NCBI RefSeq assembly: GCF_900116555.1
Contig: NZ_FPAT01000007.1
Coordinates: 1-64,000, forward strand
From: Actinopolyspora lacussalsi subsp. righensis
Lineage (GTDB): Bacteria; Actinomycetota; Actinomycetes; Mycobacteriales; Pseudonocardiaceae
DNA: 64,000 bases
Direction: 5' to 3'
The notes beneath the pieces are model-generated. The model was not told the origin of the DNA. It made no database searches and saw only the letters and a list, made by a program, of their open reading frames with translations. This document shows positions 53,004 through 61,091 of this stretch, piece after piece. How positions within the stretch are numbered: position 1 is the stretch's first letter; each line of letters begins with the position of its first letter. Both the position numbers and the translations under genes were made by a program.

Positions 53004-53963
53004 GTGGCCGATCCGCAACGTTCCCGCCGCAGCTGTCTCGCGGTGCCCGGCTCCAGCCCGAAGATGATCGACAAGGCCAGGGGGCTGGGGTCGGACCAGT
53101 TCTTCCTCGATCTGGAGGACGCGGTCGCCCCGTTGGCCAAGGCCCAGGCACGCGAGAACGTCGTCGCCGCGCTGAACGAGGGAGGCTGGGGAGACCGGAT
53201 CCGCACCGTCCGGATCAACGATCCGGAAAGCCAGTGGGCCTATCGTGACGTGGTGGACGTGGTGGAGGGGGCGGGCCGGTCGCTGGACACCGTCATGCTC
53301 CCCAAGGTCACCGGTCCCGAGCAGGTGAGTTGGCTCGACCTCACGATCACCCAGATCGAACGGGCACTGGGACTCGCCGCGGGGTCGATCGGTATCGAGG
53401 CGCAGATCGAGGACGCCAAGGGGCTGACCTCGGTCGACTCGATAGCCGCCGCCTCGGGTCGGTTGCGTGCGCTGGTGTTCGGCCCGGCCGACTTCATGGC
53501 CTCCATCAACATGCCCTCGCTCGTGGTCGGTGAGCAGCCTCCCGGATACGACGTGGGTGACGCCTACCACCACGTGCTGATGCGGTTGCTCACCGCGGCC
53601 CGTGCCAACGGTCTGCAGGCCATCGACGGGCCGTACCTGCAGATCAAGGACATCGAGGGTCTCCGCCGGGTGGCGGGTCGTTCCGCCGCGCTCGGTCTGG
53701 ACGGCAAGTGGGTGCTGCACCCCGACCAGGTCGAACCCGTCAACGAGGTGTTCTCGCCGCGACAGCGGGACTACGAGCGGGCGGAGAACATCCTCGACGC
53801 CTACGCCTGGTACACCTCGGAAGCCGGTGGCAGGCGTGGTGCCGCCATGCTGGGTGACGAGATGATCGACGAGGCCTCCCGCAAGATGGCGCTCGTGGTG
53901 GCCGCCAAGGGGCGTGCCGCCGGGCTCCCCAGACAAGAACCCTGGCAACCTCCTGAGAGCTGA
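53004..53963 (+). CDS. HpcH/HpaI-family CoA ester lyase (CitE/malyl-CoA lyase-like)
   Basis: A 319-aa TIM-barrel lyase. RRSCLAVPGSSPKMIDKARG is the typical start, DQFFLDLEDAVAP carries the metal-binding acidic residues, and IGIEAQIEDAKGL and VFGPADFMASINM are conserved barrel segments. The size (about 320 aa) and the C-terminal HPDQVEPVNEVFSP fit the malyl-CoA/methylmalyl-CoA lyase group better than CitE of citrate lyase; no other citrate lyase subunits are present. GTG 53004 has AGGAG 8 nt upstream. Confidence 0.85.
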   Translation: MADPQRSRRSCLAVPGSSPKMIDKARGLGSDQFFLDLEDAVAPLAKAQARENVVAALNEGGWGDRIRTVRINDPESQWAYRDVVDVVEGAGRSLDTVMLPKVTGPEQVSWLDLTITQIERALGLAAGSIGIEAQIEDAKGLTSVDSIAAASGRLRALVFGPADFMASINMPSLVVGEQPPGYDVGDAYHHVLMRLLTAARANGLQAIDGPYLQIKDIEGLRRVAGRSAALGLDGKWVLHPDQVEPVNEVFSPRQRDYERAENILDAYAWYTSEAGGRRGAAMLGDEMIDEASRKMALVVAAKGRAAGLPRQEPWQPPES

Positions 53964-53997
53964 GTTCATCCGGCTCGGTTGTCGTAGGTGATCGCGT

Positions 53998-54110
53998 GGC
54001 GGAACCTCTGGCACGGCTCTCGCTCCGGGAGGCCCGACATCGGGTAGTTACTACACAACGTCGGGCCTTCCTCGCGAGAGCCGCACCGGAGAACCCGCAG
54101 CGGTGCCGAC
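53998..54110 (+). repeat. Structured intergenic repeat, copy C
   Basis: Outer stem CGGCTCTCGC (54014-54023) with GCGAGAGCCG (54074-54083), middle stem GGCCCGAC (54031-54038) with GTCGGGCC (54060-54067), inner GTAG with CTAC around TTA. Stems are kept while the loop changes in length compared with copies A and B. Similarity to copy A extends left to about 53976. Confidence 0.85.
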
Positions 54111-54170
54111 TGCGGGCGTGGTCGGGGCTCGGTCTGTGAGGGTGGTCGGGGCTCGGCACTGCGTCGTACC

Positions 54171-54199
54171 GGCGCGGCGATTTCGCGAGAAATTGACGC
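54171..54199. repeat. 29-nt palindromic intergenic repeat (copy 3)
   Basis: Identical over 29 nt to the sequence at 32626-32654, more than 21 kb away and also in a gene-free gap. Confidence 0.8.
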
Positions 54200-54307
54200 C
54201 CGCCCGGTCCGGGGTCGCACCGCGTCCGCCGTTCCAGGGTGTGTAATCGAGTGTTGGGGATTCGTTAATCCGGTGTGGGTGGCTCTCCTTCCCGCCGGTG
54301 AAGCAGG

Positions 54308-54826
54308 GTGTGCGCATCTGCTCATCGGGACCGGGAGCCCTTTGCCGTGTACGACGATCCGAATCGTGCCGTGGTGCTGGGTTGGAGCGGCACCCTCGTC
54401 CAGTACCACTGTGGCCGCGCCCGGCTGGTTCCCGGCGCCGATACCGCGCTGTTGGGGGCGCGCCTCGCCTCGATCCCGGTGATCGTGCTCACCGAACAGC
54501 CGTTGCGAGAAGTCGCGTCCCAGGCACGCGGACTACGCGTCGCCGACCGGTTGTCCATTGTGATCCCGGGTAGTCGCGACAGGGTGACCGAACTGGCGAA
54601 GCTGCGCGTGGAGTACCCTCGGCTGGCTTTCGTGGGAAGCACCGAGGAGGAGATCGTCGCTGCCCGCAGTGCGGGCGTGCTCGCGTTCGGGTTCTCCGGC
54701 GGGGGTCGCGCGGGCAGACTGCTGCGCGCGGCAGGCGCGGAAGCGGTTTTGTCCAAAATGGACCGCTCGTTGGCGCTGCGGGTCACCGAGCAGCGCTTGT
54801 TCACCGCTTCGGGAGATGCCGGGTAA
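54308..54826 (+). CDS. HAD-like protein lacking the catalytic aspartates (putative pseudo-enzyme)
   Basis: A 172-aa protein (159 aa if it starts at GTG 54347). The order of motifs resembles a HAD hydrolase: VVLGWSGTLV in place of DxDGTL, IVLTEQP with the motif II Thr, a Lys in TELAKLRVEYP, and FVGSTEEEIVAARSAGV in place of the VGDxxxD motif IV. The nucleophile and general-acid Asp and the metal-binding Asp are all missing, so phosphatase activity is unlikely. It lies between repeat copy C and the pst operon. The assignment is by pattern only. Confidence 0.5.
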   Translation: MCASAHRDREPFAVYDDPNRAVVLGWSGTLVQYHCGRARLVPGADTALLGARLASIPVIVLTEQPLREVASQARGLRVADRLSIVIPGSRDRVTELAKLRVEYPRLAFVGSTEEEIVAARSAGVLAFGFSGGGRAGRLLRAAGAEAVLSKMDRSLALRVTEQRLFTASGDAG

Positions 54827-55138
54827 CCGTCGCCGCGCCCGAGGCGAAGTCCGCGGCACGAACCGTCGCACGGGTGCCGTTCCCCTGACGAGCCGGTGTG
54901 TCGGTTCTCGTCCCCCCGGGGCGCGAGTTTTTCGGCTCTCCCGGGGGTGCGTGTTTCCCGGTTTTCGGTTACGCTTTGTGTCGCGTTGAAAACAGGGTGT
55001 CCCGAAAAGGGATCATCGTGCTGTCCGGATCGGGGTCGCGGAAAACCACTGGGTGCGGTGTTACCGCGGTTTTCGCTTCGTGGTTGTTTCGTGATTCATC
55101 CGTGATGAGTGATTTCTGTGGTTCGCTATTCCCCTGCT

Positions 55139-55167
55139 GTTCATCTGAGTTGATTCGGCACGTCACC
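55139..55167 (+). promoter_or_regulatory. Putative PHO-box-like repeats
   Basis: GTTCATC (55139-55145), GTTGATT (55149-55155) and CGTCACC (55161-55167) are spaced 10-12 nt apart and resemble degenerate PhoP repeats (GTTCACC-type). They end about 10 nt before the -10, a position suited to activation. Confidence 0.35.
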
Positions 55168-55176
55168 TTTTCGCTC

Positions 55177-55182
55177 TAGTGT
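55177..55182 (+). promoter_or_regulatory. Putative -10 (TAGTGT) of the pst operon
   Basis: TAGTGT lies about 65 nt upstream of the pstS start and just after the PHO-box-like repeats. Confidence 0.4.
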
Positions 55183-55247
55183 CATTCCCGCCAGTGCAGA
55201 AGACGGCCGGTGCCCATCGGCCGCAGCAGCGTGAAAAGGGGCTACCT

Positions 55248-56342
55248 GTGCAGCGCAGTATTGTCAGACGTACTGCCGCCGGTGCGGCGGCAGCAGCGCT
55301 GACCGTGGTTCTCGGAGCGTGCGGCGCCGCCAACGAGTCCTCGGGCAACTCGGACCAGGGGTCGGGACTCTCCGGAACGCTCGACGGGGCGGGAGCCAGC
55401 TCCCAGGAGGCCGCACAGCAAGCCTGGCGCGCGGCCTTTTCCGAGCAGAATCCCGATTTGACGATCAACTACTCGCCGATCGGTTCCGGCGGTGGCCGGG
55501 AGCGTTTCGTCAACGGGGCGAGCGATTTCGGTGGCACCGACGCCGCGCTGGAGGGTGAGGAACTCGAGGGCGCCAAGCAGCGTTGCGGCACCCTCGTCGA
55601 GGTGCCCGCCTACGTTTCGCCGGTCGCCGTGTCGTTCAATCTCGACGGCATCGACGAACTGAAACTGACTCCGCAGACGATCGCCAAAATCTTCAACCAG
55701 AAGATCACCAAGTGGAACGCCGAGGAGATCAGGAAAACCAACCCGAACGCCGATCTTCCCGATCTGCCCATCACGCCGGTGAACCGTTCCGACGAGTCGG
55801 GCACGACAGAGAACTTCGTGGACTACCTGTCCACCGCCGCCCCGAACGCCTGGCCGCACGAGGTCAGCGGTAACTGGCCGGTTTCCGGCGGTGAGGCCGC
55901 CAAGGGAACCTCCGGTGTGAAGAGCGCCATCGAAGCCGGGCAGGGAACCATCGGTTACCTCGACGCCAGCCAGGCCGGTGACCTCGGCAAGGTCGCGGTC
56001 GGTGTCGGTGAGGAGTTCGTCTCCTACTCGCCCGAGGCCGCTGCCAAGGTGCTGGAGGTCTCGGAGCGCAAGACCGGCCAGGGCGAGCACGTCTACGCCT
56101 ACGACCTGGCGCGGGACACCACCGAATCCGGTACTTACCCGATCGTGCTGGTTTCCTACGCCATGGCCTGCGGCAGCTACGACGACGCGAACACCGGTGA
56201 GCTCGTCCGCAACTACTTCCAGTACGTCATCAGCGAGGAAGGGCAGCAGGCCGCCGCCGACGCTGCCGGCTCGGCCCCGATCTCGGCCGGACTGCGCGAG
56301 AAGCTGCAGCCCGCGATCGAGGCGATCGGCGCGAACAGCTGA
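55248..56342 (+). CDS. pstS: Phosphate ABC transporter substrate-binding lipoprotein PstS
   Basis: A 364-aa lipoprotein that captures phosphate outside the membrane. The lipobox is VLGAC (Cys25). Phosphate-binding loops typical of PstS are visible: GAGASSQEAAQQAW, GSGGGRERFVNGASDFGGTD and VNRSDESGTTENFVDYL. GTG 55248 has AAAGGGG about 6 nt upstream and gives a normal signal peptide. It is the first gene of pstSCAB. Confidence 0.95.
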   Translation: MQRSIVRRTAAGAAAAALTVVLGACGAANESSGNSDQGSGLSGTLDGAGASSQEAAQQAWRAAFSEQNPDLTINYSPIGSGGGRERFVNGASDFGGTDAALEGEELEGAKQRCGTLVEVPAYVSPVAVSFNLDGIDELKLTPQTIAKIFNQKITKWNAEEIRKTNPNADLPDLPITPVNRSDESGTTENFVDYLSTAAPNAWPHEVSGNWPVSGGEAAKGTSGVKSAIEAGQGTIGYLDASQAGDLGKVAVGVGEEFVSYSPEAAAKVLEVSERKTGQGEHVYAYDLARDTTESGTYPIVLVSYAMACGSYDDANTGELVRNYFQYVISEEGQQAAADAAGSAPISAGLREKLQPAIEAIGANS

Positions 56343-56358
56343 ACCACGCCAACCACGG

Positions 56359-56390
56359 TTCCGGGGATCACCGCGAGGGTGACCCCGGAA
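56359..56390 (+). terminator. Attenuator-like hairpin between pstS and pstC
   Basis: TTCCGGGGATCACC (56359-56372) pairs with GGTGACCCCGGAA (56378-56390) with one bulged A and loop GCGAG: 13 pairs. It would let pstS be expressed more than pstCAB, a need common to binding-protein operons. Confidence 0.6.
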
Positions 56391-56457
56391 TCTTGGTCGT
56401 CGGCGATCGAGGAATTTTCGCCCGCCCCACCACAGGTCAACCCCGAAGGGATCGCTC

Positions 56458-57405
56458 GTGAGCAATACCGGGCAAGGTGCCGCGACCGCCCGTCGAGTAC
56501 GTAAGCGGCCCGCCGACCAGGCGTTTCGTGGGATAACCACCGGTGCCGGTGTGCTGATCCTGGTGGTGCTGGCCGGAGTCGCGGCGTTCCTGCTGATCGA
56601 GGCCTGGCCTTCCTTCGTGGCGCCCGCCGAGGAGATTCCGGGTGAAGGTGGACTCGTCCTCTACATATGGCCGCTGGTGTTCGGCACGCTGCTGGCCTCC
56701 GTGCTGGCACTGGTGATAGCCGCCCCCTCGGCGGTGCTCATCGCCCTGTTCATCACGCACTACGCGCCGCGCAAGCTCGCGCAGTTCCTCGGTTACGTCG
56801 TGGATCTGCTCGCCGCGGTGCCGAGCATCATCTACGGCCTGTGGGGATTCACCGTGCTGGCACCCGCTACCCGAGGACCCGCGGAGTGGCTGCACGAGTA
56901 CCTCGGTTTCGTCCCGCTGTTCGCCGGACCCCCCTCGACCACCGGCAGAACCATGCTCACCACGGCACTGGTGCTCGCGGTGATGATCCTTCCCATCGTC
57001 ACGGCCGTGATCCGCGAGGCGTTCCTGCAGACCCCCAAACTGCACGAGGAGGCCTCGCTGGCGCTGGGAGCCACCAGGATGGAGATGATCCGCATGGCGG
57101 TGCTGCCGTTCGGCAGCTCCAGCATCATCAGTGGCTCCATGCTCGGACTCGGGCGCGCGCTGGGGGAGACGATGGCGGTGGCGATCGTGCTCTCCGCCTC
57201 CGGCGGGGTCACGTTCAACCTGATCAGCTCCGGTAACCCGGCCACGATCGCCGCCAACATCGCCCTGGAGTTCCCCGAGTCCTCCGGTGTCGCCATCGAC
57301 ACCCTCATCGCGTCCGGCCTGGTGCTGTTCGCCATCACGCTGGTCGTGAACATGATCGCCCGCGCGGTCATCAACCGCCGCACCGACTTCTCCGGAGCCA
57401 GTTGA
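56458..57405 (+). CDS. pstC: Phosphate ABC transporter permease PstC
   Basis: A 315-aa integral membrane protein with about six spans. The conserved loop LHEEASLALGATRMEMIRMA is the EAA motif that contacts PstB, and VDLLAAVPSIIYGLWGF is typical of PstC/PstA. GTG 56458 starts the charged N-terminus. It overlaps pstA by one base. Confidence 0.95.
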   Translation: MSNTGQGAATARRVRKRPADQAFRGITTGAGVLILVVLAGVAAFLLIEAWPSFVAPAEEIPGEGGLVLYIWPLVFGTLLASVLALVIAAPSAVLIALFITHYAPRKLAQFLGYVVDLLAAVPSIIYGLWGFTVLAPATRGPAEWLHEYLGFVPLFAGPPSTTGRTMLTTALVLAVMILPIVTAVIREAFLQTPKLHEEASLALGATRMEMIRMAVLPFGSSSIISGSMLGLGRALGETMAVAIVLSASGGVTFNLISSGNPATIAANIALEFPESSGVAIDTLIASGLVLFAITLVVNMIARAVINRRTDFSGAS

Positions 57406-58493
57406 TGAGCACCACCACTTCTCCGCCCACCCCAACGGAAAGCGTCGAACCGTCGAACGGGACGAAGTCGCTGGTCCGGGGCACCCTACCGAGATGGGCC
57501 TCCTGGGGCGTTCTCGGCGCGGCGGCCGTGCTCGCGGCCCTGATCGCCCGGCTGCTGGGTTTCGGTGTCGCCCCGTTCGTGCTGTTGACCGCGGTGCTCT
57601 ACGCGGTCGGGATCTCCGGCTGGTCGCGCTGGATCGAGGGCGGCAGGAAAGCAACCGACCGCGCGTTCACCGCCGTTGTCACCTCGGCGTTCCTGCTGGC
57701 GCTCACTCCGCTGGTCTCGGTGGTCGTCACCGTCATCTCGAAGGGGATGGAACGCTTCGACGGGCGGTTCTTCACCTATTCGATGCGCGGCGTGGTGGGC
57801 GACGGCGGCGGCGCGTACCACGCGATCATGGGAACGCTGATCACCAGCGGTCTCGCCACGCTGATGTCGGTGCCGATCGGGTTGGCCACCGCGATCTACC
57901 TGGTGGAGTACGGACACGGCAGGCTCGCCCGTGCGATCACCTTCTTCGTCGACGTCATGACCGGTATTCCCTCCATCGTCGCCGGGTTGTTCGCCTACGC
58001 GTTGTTCGCGCTGGTTTTCGGGCCGGGCACCGTCAACGGGTTCGCCGGTGCCGTCGCGCTGAGCGTGCTGATGATCCCGATCGTGGTGCGTTCCAGCGAG
58101 GAAATGCTCAAGATCGTTCCGGACGATCTGCGAGAGGCCGCCTTCGCGCTGGGGACTCCGAAGTGGAAGGTGATCCTGCGTGTCGTGCTGCCGACCGCCG
58201 TGGCCGGTATCAGCACCGGAGTCACCCTGGCCATCGCACGCGTGGTGGGGGAAACCGCGCCGCTGCTCATCGCGACGGGTGCCACCGGCAGCACCAATCT
58301 CAACCCGTTCTCGGGGCAGATGGCGACCCTTTCGGTGTTCTCCTACTACGAGTACGCCAGCCCGGGGGTCCCGTTCGAGCCGTCGCTGGACCGCGCGTGG
58401 ACGGCCGCGCTGACGCTCATGCTCATCGTGATGGTGCTCAATCTGGTGGCCCGATCGATATCGCTGTTGTTCGCACCGAAAGCGGGGCGCTGA
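57405..58493 (+). CDS. pstA: Phosphate ABC transporter permease PstA
   Basis: A 362-aa membrane protein, longer than average PstA because of an extra hydrophobic N-terminal region of about 90 residues (two or three spans). The family segments are VDVMTGIPSIVAGLFAY and LREAAFALGTPKWKVILRVV (EAA motif), plus GETAPLLIATGA. ATG 57405 forms TGATG with the pstC stop. Confidence 0.95.
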   Translation: MSTTTSPPTPTESVEPSNGTKSLVRGTLPRWASWGVLGAAAVLAALIARLLGFGVAPFVLLTAVLYAVGISGWSRWIEGGRKATDRAFTAVVTSAFLLALTPLVSVVVTVISKGMERFDGRFFTYSMRGVVGDGGGAYHAIMGTLITSGLATLMSVPIGLATAIYLVEYGHGRLARAITFFVDVMTGIPSIVAGLFAYALFALVFGPGTVNGFAGAVALSVLMIPIVVRSSEEMLKIVPDDLREAAFALGTPKWKVILRVVLPTAVAGISTGVTLAIARVVGETAPLLIATGATGSTNLNPFSGQMATLSVFSYYEYASPGVPFEPSLDRAWTAALTLMLIVMVLNLVARSISLLFAPKAGR

Positions 58494-58583
58494 GTCGCCA
58501 CCGCCGCGCCGCGAGGTACAGCGGCGCGGCGAACAGCCGCACCGACGCTTTCCCGCCGTGTTACTGATAGGAGCCGAGGGGCT

Positions 58584-59363
58584 ATGGCAAAACGCATCGA
58601 CGTCAAGGATCTGGACATCTACTATGGCTCCTTCCGCGCGGTGCGCAGCGTGTCCATGACGATCCAACCGCGCGCCGTGACCGCCCTGATCGGTCCTTCC
58701 GGCTGTGGCAAGTCGACCTACCTGCGGGCGCTGAACCGGATGCACGAGTTGATCCCCTCGGCCCGGGTGGAGGGAAAGGTCGTAATGGACGACCAGGACC
58801 TCTACGCCCCGGGGATGGACCCCGTGGACGTGCGCAAGCACGTCGGCATGGTGTTCCAGCGTCCCAACCCGTTCCCCACCATGTCGATCTACGACAACGT
58901 AGCCGCGGGACTGCGGTTGAACAACAAGCGGCTGCGCAAGTCCGAGACGGACGAGGTGGTCGAGGAGTCGCTGCGCGGTGCCAACCTCTGGGAGGAGGTG
59001 AAGGACCGGCTGCGCAAGCCCGGATCCGGCCTGTCCGGTGGGCAGCAGCAGCGGTTGTGCATCGCGCGTGCCATCGCCGTGCGGCCGGACGTGCTGCTGA
59101 TGGACGAGCCCTGCTCCGCGCTGGACCCCATCTCCACGCACGCCGTGGAGGATCTGATGGCCCAGCTCAAGGAGAACTACACGATCGTCATCGTCACGCA
59201 CAACATGCAGCAGGCCGCCCGGGTCAGCAACTACACCGGTTTCTTCAACATCGCCGGGACCGGTCAGCCCGGTGAGCTGGTGGAGATCGACGAGACCCCC
59301 ACCATCTTCTCGACCCCGACGCACACGGCCACCGAGGAGTACATCTCCGGCCGGTTCGGCTGA
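58584..59363 (+). CDS. pstB: Phosphate ABC transporter ATP-binding protein PstB
   Basis: A 259-aa ATPase. Walker [11 protein letters not shown]-loop FQRPNPFP, signature [15 protein letters not shown], Walker [14 protein letters not shown] and switch [12 protein letters not shown] all match PstB; the SALDP form is diagnostic. It lies 90 nt after pstA. No phoU gene follows directly. Confidence 0.97.
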   Translation: MAKRIDVKDLDIYYGSFRAVRSVSMTIQPRAVTALIGPSGCGKSTYLRALNRMHELIPSARVEGKVVMDDQDLYAPGMDPVDVRKHVGMVFQRPNPFPTMSIYDNVAAGLRLNNKRLRKSETDEVVEESLRGANLWEEVKDRLRKPGSGLSGGQQQRLCIARAIAVRPDVLLMDEPCSALDPISTHAVEDLMAQLKENYTIVIVTHNMQQAARVSNYTGFFNIAGTGQPGELVEIDETPTIFSTPTHTATEEYISGRFG

Positions 59364-59383
59364 TCGAACCGTGCCGATCACCT

Positions 59384-59430
59384 CGGCGGATGGTTCTTCG
59401 GCGCTCACGGCGCCGAAGAACCATCCGCCG
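59384..59430. terminator. Perfect 20-bp bidirectional terminator hairpin
   Basis: 59384-59403 and 59411-59430 are exact reverse complements (20 bp, core GGTTCTTCGGCG), with the 7-nt loop CTCACGG. It lies between the convergent pstB and MFS genes and has no U-tract. Confidence 0.85.
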
Positions 59431-59490
59431 CTCGGCGGGCACCTGCTCGGCGGGCACCCAACGCGGTGAATCCCGTTCGGCGAACTCCGC

Positions 59491-60966
59491 TCAGGTCGTG
59501 GCCTCGCCGACGGGTGCCTTCTCCTCGGCCGCTCGCGTCCCCGAGCCTTCCGAGACCGAACGCTGCCTCGGCAGGAAGGCCGCGATGAGCAGGGCGACGA
59601 GGGCCGCGCCCGCGCCGATGCCCATCACCAGCCGGAATCCGGTCTGCGAGGGGAAACTCACCGGTCCGAACGAAACGGTCATCTGGGCGAGGATCACGCC
59701 CGCGATAGCGCTGGCGCTCGAGGTTCCGATCGAGCGCATCAGGGTGTTGAGGCTGTTCGCGGCACCCGTCTCGGAGACCGGCACCGCGGCCATGATCAAG
59801 GCGGGCATGGCGCCGTAGGCCAGTCCCACCCCGACACCGATCACGCTGGAGATCAGCACCAGGTGCCAGATGGCCGACATGAGCACGATGTTGAGCGCGT
59901 ATCCGAGCGCGACCACCACCGCGCCGATCATCAGGGTGACCTTCGGGCCGTACGACTTCGAGATCCGTGCGGAAACCGGCGCCATGGCCATCATCACCAG
60001 GCCGGACGGCGCCATGACCAGGCCCACGACCACCATGCTCCGGCCCATGCCGTAACCGGCGGCCTCCGGCAGCTGCAACAGCTGCGGGATCACCAGCGAC
60101 ATCGCGAACATCGCGAAGCCGAACACCGTGGAAGCCAGGTTGGTCAGCAGCACCTGACGACGCGCGCTCACGCGCAGGTCCACCAGCGGTCGCGTGGAGC
60201 GGGTCTCCCACAGGCCCCACAGCAGCAGCACGATCACCGCGGCGACGAACAGGCCGACGACAGAGCCGCTGCCCCAGCCCCAGTCGCCTCCCTTGGAGAT
60301 CGGCAGCAGCAGGCAGATCAGCCCGATCGAGAGTCCCACCGCCCCCAGCAGGTCGAACCGCCCGCCGGTGCGGACCGAGGACTCGGGCACCACCGCTAGT
60401 ACCACGAGGGCGGCCACGGCACCGAGCGCACCGGAGGTCCAGAACAGCACGTGCCAGTCGGTGTACTCGGCCAGGAACGCCGCGGCGGGCAGTCCGAGCG
60501 CGCCGCCGATTCCGAGCGAGGCGCTCATCAGGGCGATCGCCGAGCCGAGCCGTTCGGACGGCAGTTCGTCGCGCATGATGCTGATGCCCAGCGGGATGAC
60601 ACCGGCGGACAGGCCCTGCAGCGCACGCCCGACGATCATCGGTGCCAGCGAGTCGCTCAGCGCCGCGATCACGGAACCGACGGTCAGCAACACCAGGCTG
60701 GCCAGTAGTACTCGCCGCTTGCCGTACATGTCGCCGAGTCGTCCGGCGGACGGGGTGGCCACGGCGGAGCCGAGCAGCGTGACGGTGACGACCCAGGCGG
60801 TTCCCGTGGCCGGGGCGTCCAGCAGCCGGGGGAGTTCGGGAACCAGCGGGATCACCAGGGTCTGCATCAGCGAGACCACGATCCCGCCGAACGCCAGCAC
60901 CACCACGACGAGGTTCGTCGGTGGTGCGGCGGCGCCCCGTTCGGGGGCGGTTTCGGCATGCGACAC
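59491..60966 (-). CDS. MFS drug-efflux transporter (DHA2, 14-TM type)
   Basis: A 491-aa proton-coupled exporter of the EmrB/QacA class with about 14 predicted spans. Motif A is GRLGDMYGKRRVL and motif C-like sequence is ALGLPAAAFLAEYTDWH. The C-terminal tail is polar and acidic. GTG 60966 has AAAGGA 7 nt upstream. It is divergent from the P450 operon across a palindromic operator, so the exporter and the P450 are probably controlled together by the TetR protein encoded downstream. Confidence 0.88.
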   Translation of the reverse strand: MSHAETAPERGAAAPPTNLVVVVLAFGGIVVSLMQTLVIPLVPELPRLLDAPATGTAWVVTVTLLGSAVATPSAGRLGDMYGKRRVLLASLVLLTVGSVIAALSDSLAPMIVGRALQGLSAGVIPLGISIMRDELPSERLGSAIALMSASLGIGGALGLPAAAFLAEYTDWHVLFWTSGALGAVAALVVLAVVPESSVRTGGRFDLLGAVGLSIGLICLLLPISKGGDWGWGSGSVVGLFVAAVIVLLLWGLWETRSTRPLVDLRVSARRQVLLTNLASTVFGFAMFAMSLVIPQLLQLPEAAGYGMGRSMVVVGLVMAPSGLVMMAMAPVSARISKSYGPKVTLMIGAVVVALGYALNIVLMSAIWHLVLISSVIGVGVGLAYGAMPALIMAAVPVSETGAANSLNTLMRSIGTSSASAIAGVILAQMTVSFGPVSFPSQTGFRLVMGIGAGAALVALLIAAFLPRQRSVSEGSGTRAAEEKAPVGEATT

Positions 60967-61011
60967 GGTTCGTCCTTTCGGTTTGTCGTGAATGGGGGCT
61001 ACGAGAAATTC

Positions 61012-61031
61012 TAAATCAATCGATTGACTTA
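61012..61031. promoter_or_regulatory. 20-bp palindromic operator, probable TetR site
   Basis: TAAATCAATCGATTGACTTA is a perfect dyad except for one base pair (positions 4/17). The core TCAATCGATTGA is perfect. It overlaps a TAGAAT -10 for the leftward MFS gene and a TTGACT that may serve the rightward P450 gene. AT-rich palindromes of this size between divergent genes are typical TetR-family sites. Confidence 0.7.
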
Positions 61032-61091
61032 AGTTAGCATCTGCGGTTGACTGGTCGGCAACAGAGACACGAATCACCCGGAGGGAGCGCG

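Larger units (their letters stand above)
53964..54307. other. 344-nt gap with repeat copy C
   Basis: No gene is seen. It holds structured repeat copy C (53998-54110), two GGTCGGGGCTCGG copies (54119-54156) and the 29-nt palindromic repeat (54171-54199). Confidence 0.8.
54827..55247. other. 421-nt pstS upstream region
   Basis: No gene is seen here; it should be the regulatory region of the pst operon. It has AAAACC (55042-55047) and GGTTTT (55068-55073) flanking a GGT/ACC-rich centre, which could form a hairpin, then a repeat array and a -10 near 55177. Confidence 0.45.

Noticed and set aside
53004-53963. Lyase as CitE of citrate lyase
   Set aside because: No citF, citD or citX gene is present and the C-terminal sequence fits malyl-CoA lyase-type proteins better.
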